This document shows, piece after piece, positions 17,998-26,655 of a stretch of DNA of 64,000 nt. The translations under genes and the position numbers were made by a program. The notes under the pieces are model-generated. The model saw only the letters and a list, made by a program, of their open reading frames with translations, was not told the DNA's origin and ran no database searches. Positions within the stretch are counted from its first letter, which is position 1. Each line of letters begins with the position of its first letter. The DNA comes from Brucella thiophenivorans. Its GTDB lineage: Bacteria > Pseudomonadota > Alphaproteobacteria > Rhizobiales > Rhizobiaceae. The stretch covers positions 310,001 through 374,000 of the forward strand of contig NZ_NNRJ01000051.1 in NCBI RefSeq assembly GCF_002252445.1, read 5' to 3'.

Positions 17998-18074
17998 TGG
18001 TACGGACGGGTGGATTCGAACCACCGACCTCAGGAGCCACAATCCTGCGCTCTAACCAACTGAGCTACGACCGC
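17998..18074 (-). tRNA. tRNA-His (GTG anticodon)
   Basis: A full cloverleaf of 77 bases including an encoded CCA. It has D-arm GCTC...GAGC, anticodon stem CAGGA/TCCTG with loop TTGTGGC (anticodon GTG), variable loop AGGTC and T-arm GGTGG-TTCGAAT-CCACC. The discriminator is A and there is no extra G-1, as expected for alphaproteobacterial tRNA-His. The acceptor stem GCGGTCG/CGTCCGT has a U-U mismatch at pair 5-68 and a G-U at 1-72. Integrase-like remnants lie on its 3' side. Confidence 0.93.
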
Positions 18075-18427
18075 GTACCTAAATCTCAACGAACTCACTT
18101 AAGTTGTCCGTCGACAGGGGGTCACATACGGAGAATCGAACCACATTGCAAGTGATTACAATGATCTTTTTTAAGAAATCCACGCTTGTTCGAAAAAGTG
18201 CCTTAACCGTTAAAATTGATCAGGTTTAGGTTACCATGTTTTAGCCATAGCTGTGAACAAAGTATTCAAAATGCGCTGACAGATAAAATTACCATGCCCG
18301 CATTAACTAATGGAACAGAAAATAAGGTCCATATCGAATGGGAATATAGACCCGAACCCGCAAGAAGCTTATTAACAGATAATTAAAGAGCACTTTGGGT
18401 GGTCGGAAGAACAGGTAAAGGACCGGT
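18075..18427 (+). promoter_or_regulatory. Intergenic region upstream of pdhS
   Basis: About 350 bases with no gene. It is AT-rich and holds several TTAA-containing motifs: TTAACCGTTAA near 18204-18214 and a full CtrA-type box at 18372-18386. The pdhS promoter must lie here. No tRNA other than tRNA-His is seen. Confidence 0.5.
18372..18386 (+). promoter_or_regulatory. CtrA-type box TTAA-N7-TTAA
   Basis: TTAA (18372-18375), seven bases, TTAA (18383-18386) is an exact match to the full CtrA recognition site of alphaproteobacteria. It lies 42 bases upstream of the pdhS ATG. Control of this kinase gene by the CtrA network is inferred. Confidence 0.55.
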
Positions 18428-21400
18428 ATGTCAGGATCATACCCCTTCATCAATATAGCAGCGCTGGATCAAATCCGCGAAGGCTTTGCAAAGGGCGATG
18501 CGCAGCTCGTGCTGACGCACGACCTCTCAACTGTTATATGGATTAATGGCCCCGGCGCGAAACTGTTCGGTTTTGACCATATAGAAGATATTATTGGCCG
18601 CGAGCTTGATTTACCAGTGGCAACCCGCCGCCAGATCGCGAGTTCAAGCAGCGATACAGATTGCGCGCCACGTATAGTTTCGGTACGGTTGAGTTCGGGT
18701 GTGCGTTCGGAACTCACCCGTCTTCAAGTGTCGCAACTCAACATGCCAGATGGTGTCAAAGCTACATTGCTTGCCGTCGAGAACCAAAATGCTCTGCCTG
18801 AAACCGTTATTTCCGGCCTTGGCGACGATGCAACGCATCTAGCGCTTATCAATGCTGAGGCGAAAGTGATTGCCGCCAGCCCGCGCTATTTGGCACTGGA
18901 TATTTCTGTGTCGACGCTTGAAGACCTGATTATCGAAGCAGGCGACGCAAGCGACCGCATCGTGAAGCGCCGTATCCGTGCAGGCAAGAACTCTGTTCCC
19001 GGAGCGATTGCACGGCTTTCGGATCACCCGGCCCTGCACCTGATTTGCATTGTCGGAGAGTCCGCAGCCGATGAACCGAAAGCGCAGGTAGAACCAGCGA
19101 TAGAGGCGATTGTTGAAACAAAAGTGGAACCCAAAAGCTTCACTTTCGACGCAAAAGGCGCACCTTCCCGCTTCATCTGGAAGACCGATGCAACGGGTGC
19201 ATTTTCCGAAGTCTCACCCGAACTCGGCGTCATCATCGGCCCAAATGCGGCTGATGTCATTGGCAGAAACTTTGTAGAAGTTGCCAAGGTTTTTGGTTTC
19301 GATACCGATGGCAGCATCGCGTCGCTTTTAAAAAAGCACGACACATGGTCCGGCAAAAAACTGCTTTGGCCAGTTGAAGGTACCAATCTGCGTGTGCCGG
19401 TTGAGCTTGCGGCCCTCCCCGTTTATTCGCGGGACCGCGAATTCATAGGCTTCCGTGGCTTTGGCCTTGTGCGTCCCGAAGATGCCGAAGAAGACCCCGA
19501 GACAATCGGCCTGGTACTTGCGGGCGGCGTTCCTCAGAAGCGCGAATCAGCCCAGACGATTCAAGATATGCTGAGCGCGGATGATGAAGACGACATATTG
19601 GCGCTTTCAGAAGAAGTTGCCAATGATGATCATGTGGGAGCCGGGCATCAAAGTTCTGTGTCGCCAATGCTGCCTTTTGAGCTGACGCCCAATCCGGGTC
19701 GTCGCGAGTCAGACAAGGTTATAGAACTTCTCAATGCTGCCGCGCGCGAAAAAGTGGAAGCTGATCACGCTAAGCACGGCAAGGGAAAAGAACAGCGCCC
19801 TGAAGGTGGACTCACTGCAACCGAGCGCAATGCGTTTCGCGAGATTGCAGATCGTCTGCGCAAACAGGGACTGGCTAATACCCGCGAAGACAGTGAACGC
19901 CCAGCGGCAGAGCGCGCAGCTTTTGTCTCTATTGTGTCTGAAAAGCTTCCATCGACGGATGAGAAGCAACAGACGATAAAGGCCGAACCAAAGCATTCGG
20001 CGAACGAAACGGCACTTCTCGCCAACCTGCCTATCCCTGTGATCATCCATTCCGGCGATGAAATTCATTATGTCAATCAGGCACTTCTTGATTTAACGGG
20101 CTATGCAACTCTTCAAGAGATTAGTCATGCCGGTGGCGTCCAATCTTTGTTCAACAGCGACAATGAAGACGCCAGTAACTCTCAAGGGATGGTTCTGCGG
20201 CGCGCTGATGGCAGCGAAGAGCCTGTAGAAGCGCATCTCAACGCCATTGGCTGGCGTGACGGTCGCGCACTCATGCTAAGCCTCATGCCAGTGGTCCCAG
20301 CTCAAGTCGAAGTGCCTGTAGCAGCAGAAGCGCAAAGCGCAGATCTCACTGAAAAGCAGGCGCTTGAGGCCAATGTTGAAGAACTGAAAATCATTCTCGA
20401 CACAGCAACCGACGGCGTTGTGCTGATTGAACCGGAAGGTCGCATTCGTTCAATGAACCATTCGGCGGCAGCCCTTTTCGGCTATGACCGCGAAGATACT
20501 GAGGGCAAATTCTTCTCGATGCTGTTCGCTATCGAAAGTCAGCGTGCAGCGATGGATTATCTGCATGGACTTTCTGACAATGGTGTTCTTAGTGTTCTTA
20601 ATGATGGTCGCGAAGTCATCGGACGTGAAGCGCAGGGCGGATTCATTCCGCTGTTTATGACTATGGGTAAACTGCCACATACCAGCGGTTACTGTGCGGT
20701 TCTCCGTGACATTACGCAGTGGAAACGTGCCGAAGAAGAGCTCACAAAAGCTCGCAAGGAAGCCGAGCTTGCGTCAAATCAGAAATCCGAGTTTCTGGCG
20801 CGCATAAGCCATGAAATTCGTACGCCGCTCAATGCTATCATCGGCTTCTCCGAACTGATGGCCGACGAAAAATTTGGTCCCATTGGCAGTGATCGTTATC
20901 GCGATTATCTGCGCGACATCAATCGTTCAGGCAACCATGTGCTGGCGCTAGTGAATGATCTCCTCGACATATCCAAGATCGAGGCCGGTGGACTGGATAT
21001 GCAGTTTGAAGCGGTTTCGCTCAATGATGCAATCGGTGAAGCCATCGCGTTGATGCAGCCGCAGGCCAATCGTGAGCGTGTCATTATCCGTTCGAGTTTT
21101 CAATCAAACCTGCCGGATATTGTGGCGGATGCACGCTCGATTAAACAGGTAGCACTTAATCTGCTTTCAAATGCCGTACGTTTTACATCAAATGGTGGTC
21201 AGGTTATCGTTTCTACAAATTACGAACTGAACGGCGATGTGGTCATGCGCGTGCGCGATACGGGCGTCGGTATGACGAAGGCGGAAGTTCAACAGGCACT
21301 TAAGCCTTTTCGTCAGATTAATGCCACACAGCGCAGGCAATCGGAAAGCGCGAAAGACTGGCGCAACGAAGGCACAGGCTTGGGACTGCCACTGACCAAA

Positions 21401-21505
21401 GCAATGGTTGAAGCCAATCGTGCGCAGTTTGCCATCGATTCAACACCGGGTCAGGGTACGGTTGTCGAAATCATTTTCCCTCCCACACGCGTTCTTGCTG
21501 ACTAA
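18428..21505 (+). CDS. pdhS: Cell-cycle sensor histidine kinase PdhS
   Basis: PleC/DivJ-homologous histidine kinase. In Brucella abortus, PdhS is essential, marks the old pole and acts on DivK. This protein has 1025 residues against about 1035 there. A long N-terminal sensory half is soluble, with no membrane helices. PAS-like segments occur around residues 240-340, 540-610 and 650-770 (ILDTATDGVVLIEPEGRIRSMN region). The HisKA motif is FLARISHEIRTPLNAIIGFS with phospho-acceptor His795, and the ATPase domain has NLLSNAVRFT, RDTGVGM and GTGLGLPL. The ATG at 18428 follows AGGTAAAGGACCGGT. A CtrA-type box stands just upstream. An AsmA gene follows. Confidence 0.93.
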   Translation: MSGSYPFINIAALDQIREGFAKGDAQLVLTHDLSTVIWINGPGAKLFGFDHIEDIIGRELDLPVATRRQIASSSSDTDCAPRIVSVRLSSGVRSELTRLQVSQLNMPDGVKATLLAVENQNALPETVISGLGDDATHLALINAEAKVIAASPRYLALDISVSTLEDLIIEAGDASDRIVKRRIRAGKNSVPGAIARLSDHPALHLICIVGESAADEPKAQVEPAIEAIVETKVEPKSFTFDAKGAPSRFIWKTDATGAFSEVSPELGVIIGPNAADVIGRNFVEVAKVFGFDTDGSIASLLKKHDTWSGKKLLWPVEGTNLRVPVELAALPVYSRDREFIGFRGFGLVRPEDAEEDPETIGLVLAGGVPQKRESAQTIQDMLSADDEDDILALSEEVANDDHVGAGHQSSVSPMLPFELTPNPGRRESDKVIELLNAAAREKVEADHAKHGKGKEQRPEGGLTATERNAFREIADRLRKQGLANTREDSERPAAERAAFVSIVSEKLPSTDEKQQTIKAEPKHSANETALLANLPIPVIIHSGDEIHYVNQALLDLTGYATLQEISHAGGVQSLFNSDNEDASNSQGMVLRRADGSEEPVEAHLNAIGWRDGRALMLSLMPVVPAQVEVPVAAEAQSADLTEKQALEANVEELKIILDTATDGVVLIEPEGRIRSMNHSAAALFGYDREDTEGKFFSMLFAIESQRAAMDYLHGLSDNGVLSVLNDGREVIGREAQGGFIPLFMTMGKLPHTSGYCAVLRDITQWKRAEEELTKARKEAELASNQKSEFLARISHEIRTPLNAIIGFSELMADEKFGPIGSDRYRDYLRDINRSGNHVLALVNDLLDISKIEAGGLDMQFEAVSLNDAIGEAIALMQPQANRERVIIRSSFQSNLPDIVADARSIKQVALNLLSNAVRFTSNGGQVIVSTNYELNGDVVMRVRDTGVGMTKAEVQQALKPFRQINATQRRQSESAKDWRNEGTGLGLPLTKAMVEANRAQFAIDSTPGQGTVVEIIFPPTRVLAD

Positions 21506-21644
21506 AACAATGAACTCATTCCAAAAATAATTACCGATTTTTTGGAATGATGCTCTAACCATATATCAGAATCAGCATAGACGGCTTTGCTTTCCCCCTG
21601 TGCTGGGATAGATTACGAAATATGTCTCACTGATAGGATGGTTG

Positions 21645-23582
21645 ATGCGCTGGCCCAGATTTACGCGCCTTATTATTGCGCTCATCATTCTAGGCGCCGC
21701 AGCGTTGGCAACGCTGCTGGCTATCATTCCTTTTATCGTTTCGACAGATGCAATCCGTATTCGTGTTGCACAGGAAATCAGTGCCTGGACCGGCTATAGT
21801 GTTGAGCTTCGTGAAGCACCGCGTCTGCGCGTATTTCCAGTTTTGCGTGCTTCACTTGATGGCGTAACACTGAGCAAATTGTCGGATCAGGGTGCAAAGC
21901 CCTTTATGACCGCCAACCGAATTGAGGTTGAATTATCGCCCCTTGACGCTTTGATGGGGCGTTTGTCGTTCTCCGAAACACAGATCGTCAGACCGAATTT
22001 CAACCTAGGCGGCACCGTCAACAATTTCTCTGGTCTGCTTGATGCCATAGCCAGTTCAAATGGTCGTCTCGGCACCGCCATCCGCGCCCAACGGGCCTTG
22101 CAGCAAAATGGTGCCGACGACACAACACGTGCTGCGCAACAAGCCTCGCAGCCTTTTGGACGCGTTGTCATTCGCGACGGCATAATTGCGTTCAATGATC
22201 CTGATTCTCAGGAAGAACCAAAGGAAGATCAACAGATTACCAAAGTGAATGCTACGCTGGAATGGCCGCGAACGTCGAGCGCGGCCACACTACGCGGAAG
22301 CGCACAATGGCGTGGCGAGGCAACCCAGTTCAATCTAACCGCAGCGCAAGCCTTACCGCTTCTTGCGGGAGGAAACTCGGATTTAAATGCAAGCTTCACA
22401 TCGAATCCAGTCAACATCATCTTCGACGGTAAAGCCAATATTTCCAACAATCGCTTTTTCGAAGGTTCATTGAGTGCGAAGACCCCCAATCTGAGCAAAA
22501 GCGTTCGATGGCTTGGTCTTCCACCCATTGCGGGAAGCACTGAAATCGGTGCGTTTTCGCTTGATTCAACGATCACCTCAACACCACAGCGCTTGAAATT
22601 CGACAATGTGGAGATGACAACGGATGAAAGTCCGGCCAAGGGTGTTATCGAAATTGGTTTTGAGCAAGATACGCCAGCCGTCACCGGCACACTTGCCTTC
22701 GACAAGCTGGACCTGCGCCGACTGTTCTCGATCTTTGTACCGCTGCCAGTTAGTCAAGCGCGATCGCCAAGTGAGCGCGATCCGAGCGAACAGGACAATA
22801 TCAACACCAGCTTCATCGACCGGGCGGAACTTGATCTTCGCCTTTCCGCGCAAACTGCCACTGCTGGTCCTGTTGCCATGACAGGCGTTGCCGCCGCTGT
22901 GCAGATCAGGGGCGGACGTGCAATGTTTGACATTGGTGACGCAAAGGCTTTCAACGGCATTCTTCAGGCCAACCTTCAGCTCGTGCGCGATCTAAAAACT
23001 GCCACTGGCGAACTTCGCTTCAATGCATCCGACATTGACAGTTCCCAGCTTTTTGCAGCACTCGGCTTTGACAAACCATTCATCAATGGCAAGGGAAATG
23101 TTTCATTGTTTATGAAGGGACCGGCCAATCGCTGGTCCGGCTTACTCACAAATGCTCAGGGTAACGTCTCCGTAGAACTGAACAATGGCCAGATGCAGGG
23201 CTTTTCCGTACAGGACTTTCTAACGAAGGCACAAAGCCAGGGATTCTTTGCGCTTGAACGGCAGGAAAACGTCTCGCTTGCCTTTAACCGTCTCGACCTT
23301 AAGGCCAATCTTTCAGATGGCGTAGCAACTCTGGAAAATGCACGCCTCGCCACCAATGACGGAACACTTAGTCTGGCCGGCATCGTACCTTTTGTGGATC
23401 GCAGTCTGGCACTGAGCGGTGAAGTCATCTTCCCCGATAGCCAGCCGCCACAGCAACAAAATACGGATGGACAGCAAGCCGAAACCACACCCTCCAAACC
23501 GCCACTGCATTTCTTTGTCGGCGGCTCATGGGATCGGCCATTTATCTCCCCATCATCAACGAGAAGTACACCGGGGCAGTAA
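21645..23582 (+). CDS. AsmA-family protein
   Basis: Large membrane-anchored periplasmic protein of the AsmA family, whose members act in outer-membrane lipid homeostasis. It has 645 residues. An N-terminal membrane helix (LIIALIILGAAALATLLAIIPFI, about residues 9-31) precedes a long beta-rich periplasmic part. The AsmA_2-like C-terminal region includes GKGNVSLFMKGPA, VELNNGQMQGFSVQDFL and LSLAGIVPFVDRSLAL. The ATG at 21645 is chosen over the TTG just before it; AGGATGG stands upstream. It is 139 bases after pdhS and convergent with potI. Confidence 0.85.
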   Translation: MRWPRFTRLIIALIILGAAALATLLAIIPFIVSTDAIRIRVAQEISAWTGYSVELREAPRLRVFPVLRASLDGVTLSKLSDQGAKPFMTANRIEVELSPLDALMGRLSFSETQIVRPNFNLGGTVNNFSGLLDAIASSNGRLGTAIRAQRALQQNGADDTTRAAQQASQPFGRVVIRDGIIAFNDPDSQEEPKEDQQITKVNATLEWPRTSSAATLRGSAQWRGEATQFNLTAAQALPLLAGGNSDLNASFTSNPVNIIFDGKANISNNRFFEGSLSAKTPNLSKSVRWLGLPPIAGSTEIGAFSLDSTITSTPQRLKFDNVEMTTDESPAKGVIEIGFEQDTPAVTGTLAFDKLDLRRLFSIFVPLPVSQARSPSERDPSEQDNINTSFIDRAELDLRLSAQTATAGPVAMTGVAAAVQIRGGRAMFDIGDAKAFNGILQANLQLVRDLKTATGELRFNASDIDSSQLFAALGFDKPFINGKGNVSLFMKGPANRWSGLLTNAQGNVSVELNNGQMQGFSVQDFLTKAQSQGFFALERQENVSLAFNRLDLKANLSDGVATLENARLATNDGTLSLAGIVPFVDRSLALSGEVIFPDSQPPQQQNTDGQQAETTPSKPPLHFFVGGSWDRPFISPSSTRSTPGQ

Positions 23583-23588
23583 GCCCCG
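23572..23588. terminator. Short hairpin at the convergent asmA/potI junction
   Basis: CGGGGC (23572-23577) and GCCCCG (23583-23588) flank AGTAA, which includes the AsmA stop codon. A weak T-rich tract follows on the plus strand. It is a possible but weak terminator. Confidence 0.35.
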
Positions 23589-23600
23589 TCCCGGTCTTCT

Positions 23601-24422
23601 TTATCCCAATCGGAATGCAGCCTGTTCATCGCGACGGCGCTGAACTTCACGGCGTTTATTGACCACTGACGCGATGATCACTCCTGTCGTTACCAGCGCG
23701 ATCAGGATCGTGCAGACCGCATTGATTTCCGGTGTCACACCAAGACGCACTTGAGAATAAATCTTCATAGGCAGCGTGGTTGCACCCGGACCAGACGTGA
23801 AGCTTGCGATCACCAGATCATCAAGTGAAAGCGTGAAGGCCAGCATCCAGCCGGAAACAACAGCAGGCAGGATCACCGGCAGAGTGATTTTCATGAAGGT
23901 CGTGACCGGCGGCGCGCCAAGATCCTGCGCCGCCTCTTCCAGCGAATGGTCGAAGCTCACCAGACGCGATTGCACGACCACGGCCACAAAACACATGGAA
24001 AATGTGATGTGTGCCAGTGTTACAGTCCAGAAACCACGATCAAAATTCATCGCTACAAACAAAAGCAGCAGCGAAAGACCGGTGATCACATCAGGCATAA
24101 CCAGCGGTGCATAGACCATGCCGGAAAACAGGATACGCCCGCGAAAACGCGTGTAACGCGTCAATGCAAGCGCTGCCAAAGTTCCAAGCATGGTGGCAAT
24201 TGTCGCCGACAAAAGCCCGACACGAATTGTCACCCATGCTGCATCCATCAGCCCCTGATTACGAAAAAGCTCGCCATACCATTTGGTCGAGAATCCCGAC
24301 CAGACCGTCACGAGACGCGATTCATTGAACGAATAGATCACCAGCAGCACAATCGGCAGATACAGAAAGGCAAAGCCAAGCGCTACTGAAGCAATATTGA
24401 AGCGGGACCAATTGTTGTTCAT
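23601..24422 (-). CDS. potI: Putrescine ABC transporter permease PotI
   Basis: Inner-membrane permease of the putrescine importer, 273 residues with six helices. It closely follows E. coli PotI: LYLPIVLLVIYSFNESRLVTVW and KWYGELFRN near the start. The ABC-permease EAA loop is EEAAQDLGAPPVTTF. The TLSLDDLVIASFTSGPGATTLPM segment (given as LDDLVIASFTSGPGATTLP) is distinctive. The ATG at 24422 is three bases from the potH stop. It is last in potF-G-H-I. Confidence 0.92.
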   Translation of the reverse strand: MNNNWSRFNIASVALGFAFLYLPIVLLVIYSFNESRLVTVWSGFSTKWYGELFRNQGLMDAAWVTIRVGLLSATIATMLGTLAALALTRYTRFRGRILFSGMVYAPLVMPDVITGLSLLLLFVAMNFDRGFWTVTLAHITFSMCFVAVVVQSRLVSFDHSLEEAAQDLGAPPVTTFMKITLPVILPAVVSGWMLAFTLSLDDLVIASFTSGPGATTLPMKIYSQVRLGVTPEINAVCTILIALVTTGVIIASVVNKRREVQRRRDEQAAFRLG

Positions 24423-24425
24423 GGT

Positions 24426-25337
24426 CTATTTCCCCTTTTCCTGCTGACGCGCCTGCACTTGCTGGAAGATCACAATCGGTATGATCAGCAGTAACAACAG
24501 GACGACTGCGACAGCCGACGATACCGGCCAGTCACGGTTGGAGAAGAATTCACTCCAGATCGTCTTACCAATCATCAATGTTTGCGATCCGCCCAGCAGA
24601 TCAGGGATAACGAATTCGCCAACGGCCGGGATAAACACGAGGAAACAACCGGCAAGAACACCTGCAAGCGACAGCGGAAATGTAATTTTCCAGAACGCAG
24701 CAATCGCCGTGCAACCAAGATCTTGTGCCGCTTCAATCAGCGAATAATCCATCTTTTCCAATGACGAATAAATCGGCAGGATCATGAACGGCAGATAGGA
24801 ATAGACGATGCCGATATAGACTGCCGTATCCGTATTAAGGATCGTCAGCGGCGTATCGATAATATTGAGCCACATCAGAAACTGATTCAGCAGGCCCTCT
24901 GGCTTCAGAATACCAATCCAAGCATAAACGCGGATCAGAAAAGACGTCCAGAATGGCAGGATCACCAGCATCAATAGTGTCGCGCGAAGGCTCTTCGGCG
25001 CACGCGCGATGCCATAGGCCATCGGATAACCGACAAGCAGCGCAAGCGCTGTAGAGATCGCAGCGATACGAACGCTCGACAAGTAGGCTTTGTAATAAAG
25101 TGGATCATCCACCAACCACAGATAATTATCGAAAGAGAGTTGCTTCACCTTCTCCCAGGCAGCAGCAAAGCCCTGTGTCAGATCAAAAGCCGGTTGGTAA
25201 GGCGGAATGGCCATCGTCACTTCAGAAAGCGAAATCTTGAAGACGATAAAAAACGGGATCAGGAAGAATAGCAGCAGCCAGAAATATGGCACTGCAATCA
25301 CAAGACGACTTGTTATGGAGGCGATCAGCTTTTGCAT
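24426..25337 (-). CDS. potH: Putrescine ABC transporter permease PotH
   Basis: Partner permease to PotI, 303 residues with six helices. The N-terminus has VIAVPYFWLLLFFLIPFFIV, the usual first helix of PotH/PotB. The EAA loop is EAAQDLGCTAIAAFWKI. A GEFVIPDLLGGSQTLMIGKTI segment (seen as EFVIPDLLGGSQTLMIG) is typical of the family. The ATG at 25337 is preceded by GGGGGGCAATCGT and lies 13 bases after potG. It forms the membrane channel with PotI and is energised by PotG. Confidence 0.92.
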   Translation of the reverse strand: MQKLIASITSRLVIAVPYFWLLLFFLIPFFIVFKISLSEVTMAIPPYQPAFDLTQGFAAAWEKVKQLSFDNYLWLVDDPLYYKAYLSSVRIAAISTALALLVGYPMAYGIARAPKSLRATLLMLVILPFWTSFLIRVYAWIGILKPEGLLNQFLMWLNIIDTPLTILNTDTAVYIGIVYSYLPFMILPIYSSLEKMDYSLIEAAQDLGCTAIAAFWKITFPLSLAGVLAGCFLVFIPAVGEFVIPDLLGGSQTLMIGKTIWSEFFSNRDWPVSSAVAVVLLLLLIIPIVIFQQVQARQQEKGK

Positions 25338-25350
25338 ACGATTGCCCCCC

Positions 25351-26508
25351 TCAAGCCGTTAACACCAGACCGGCATCGGTATCGAATGAAACCCAGACCC
25401 GATCATCATAACCGAGCGGGTTTTCAGTCTTGCGCACCGCATTAAGACTTGCAGCCTTGATTGTGCGTCCGTTCTCAAGACGGACATGGAACACGGTCAT
25501 ATCGCCGAAATAGGCTATATCCCACAATTCACCTTCAACCGCATTGACCGATGCATCTTCCGGCTTATCGCGGCTTATGCGCGTCTTTTCGGGCCGCACG
25601 GCATACCAGACCTTCTGGCCGGGACTAAGCTGTTCACGGGTTTCGGTGTTGATATGAAAGCCAAACTTCTCAGTGGCAATTTCCGCTTCACCATTGGTGG
25701 ATTTAACAACCTCGCCTTCGATGATATTCACATTGCCGATGAAGTCGGCCACAAATTTGGAACGCGGAGCTTCGTAAACTTCCGCAGGCGTTGCCACCTG
25801 CATGATGCGACCCTTGTCCATCACGGCGATACGGTCGGACATGGTCATGGCTTCTTCCTGATCGTGGGTAACGACCATAAAAGTCATGCCAAGCTTGACC
25901 TGCAAATCCATCAACTCGAACTGCGTTTCCTCGCGCAGCTTCTTGTCGAGCGCGCCAAGTGGCTCATCGAGCAACAGGACTTTCGGGCGTTTGGCGACCG
26001 AACGCGCAAGCGCCACACGCTGGCGTTGACCACCGGAAAGTTGGTGCGGCTTGCGCTTGCCATATTGTTCGAGCTTCACAAGCTTCAACATTTCAGCCAC
26101 GCGCGCGTCGATTTCCGATTTCGCCATGCCGTCCTGCTTGAGCCCGAATGCGATATTGTTTTCAACCGTCATATGCGGAAACAGCGCATAGGACTGAAAC
26201 ATCATGTTCACCGGGCGCTTGTAGGGTGGAATGCCGCGCATATCCTGCCCGTCCAGCGTGATGCGACCGGAAGTCGGCTCTTCAAAGCCTGCAAGCATGC
26301 GCATCAATGTCGTCTTGCCGCAACCCGAAGCTCCAAGCAGCGCAAAGAATTCGCGATTGAAGACATTAAGTGAAAGACTATCGACGGCAGTAAAGTCACC
26401 AAATACCTTGGTCACATTGTCAAAGGAAATATAAGGCTTCGCTGCCGGATCATTCCAGGGTGCGAATTTGCGGCGAAAGCTGCCAAAAGATTCCATTCCG
26501 TTCCCCAT
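25351..26508 (-). CDS. potG: Putrescine ABC transporter ATPase PotG
   Basis: ATPase of the putrescine importer, 385 residues. Walker A is GASGCGKTT, the signature LSGGQRQRVALAR, Walker B KVLLLDEPLGALD, and the switch His lies in VTHDQEEA. A C-terminal TOBE regulatory domain covers about residues 280-380. The ATG at 26508 has AAGG seven bases upstream; the ATG four codons later is an alternative. The gap to potF holds a long hairpin (26561-26595), which may make potF more highly expressed than the membrane genes. Confidence 0.92.
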   Translation of the reverse strand: MGNGMESFGSFRRKFAPWNDPAAKPYISFDNVTKVFGDFTAVDSLSLNVFNREFFALLGASGCGKTTLMRMLAGFEEPTSGRITLDGQDMRGIPPYKRPVNMMFQSYALFPHMTVENNIAFGLKQDGMAKSEIDARVAEMLKLVKLEQYGKRKPHQLSGGQRQRVALARSVAKRPKVLLLDEPLGALDKKLREETQFELMDLQVKLGMTFMVVTHDQEEAMTMSDRIAVMDKGRIMQVATPAEVYEAPRSKFVADFIGNVNIIEGEVVKSTNGEAEIATEKFGFHINTETREQLSPGQKVWYAVRPEKTRISRDKPEDASVNAVEGELWDIAYFGDMTVFHVRLENGRTIKAASLNAVRKTENPLGYDDRVWVSFDTDAGLVLTA

Positions 26509-26560
26509 CGCCTTATCAAGAATTACAATTCACCAGCTGCAGCCTGTCATTACAAGACGT

Positions 26561-26595
26561 AGAGCGGCCCACCTGTATGAACAGTGAGCCGCTCT
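26561..26595. promoter_or_regulatory. Long hairpin between potF and potG
   Basis: AGAGCGGC (26561-26568) pairs with GCCGCTCT (26588-26595). An inner stem of CACCTGT and ACAGTG closes an ATGA loop. On the coding (minus) strand it follows the potF stop by about 60 bases without a T-run. It is therefore more likely an RNA-stabilising or attenuating structure than a full terminator. Confidence 0.5.
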
Positions 26596-26655
26596 TTAAT
26601 TCCAACGTACGAACCCGCACCGGCTGATTTTTCTAGCCGTCATATTATCCGATTG

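Noticed and set aside
25486-26373. 295-codon plus-strand frame
   Set aside because: It lies wholly antisense to potG, which has complete ABC ATPase motifs. The His- and Arg-rich product is a reverse-strand shadow.
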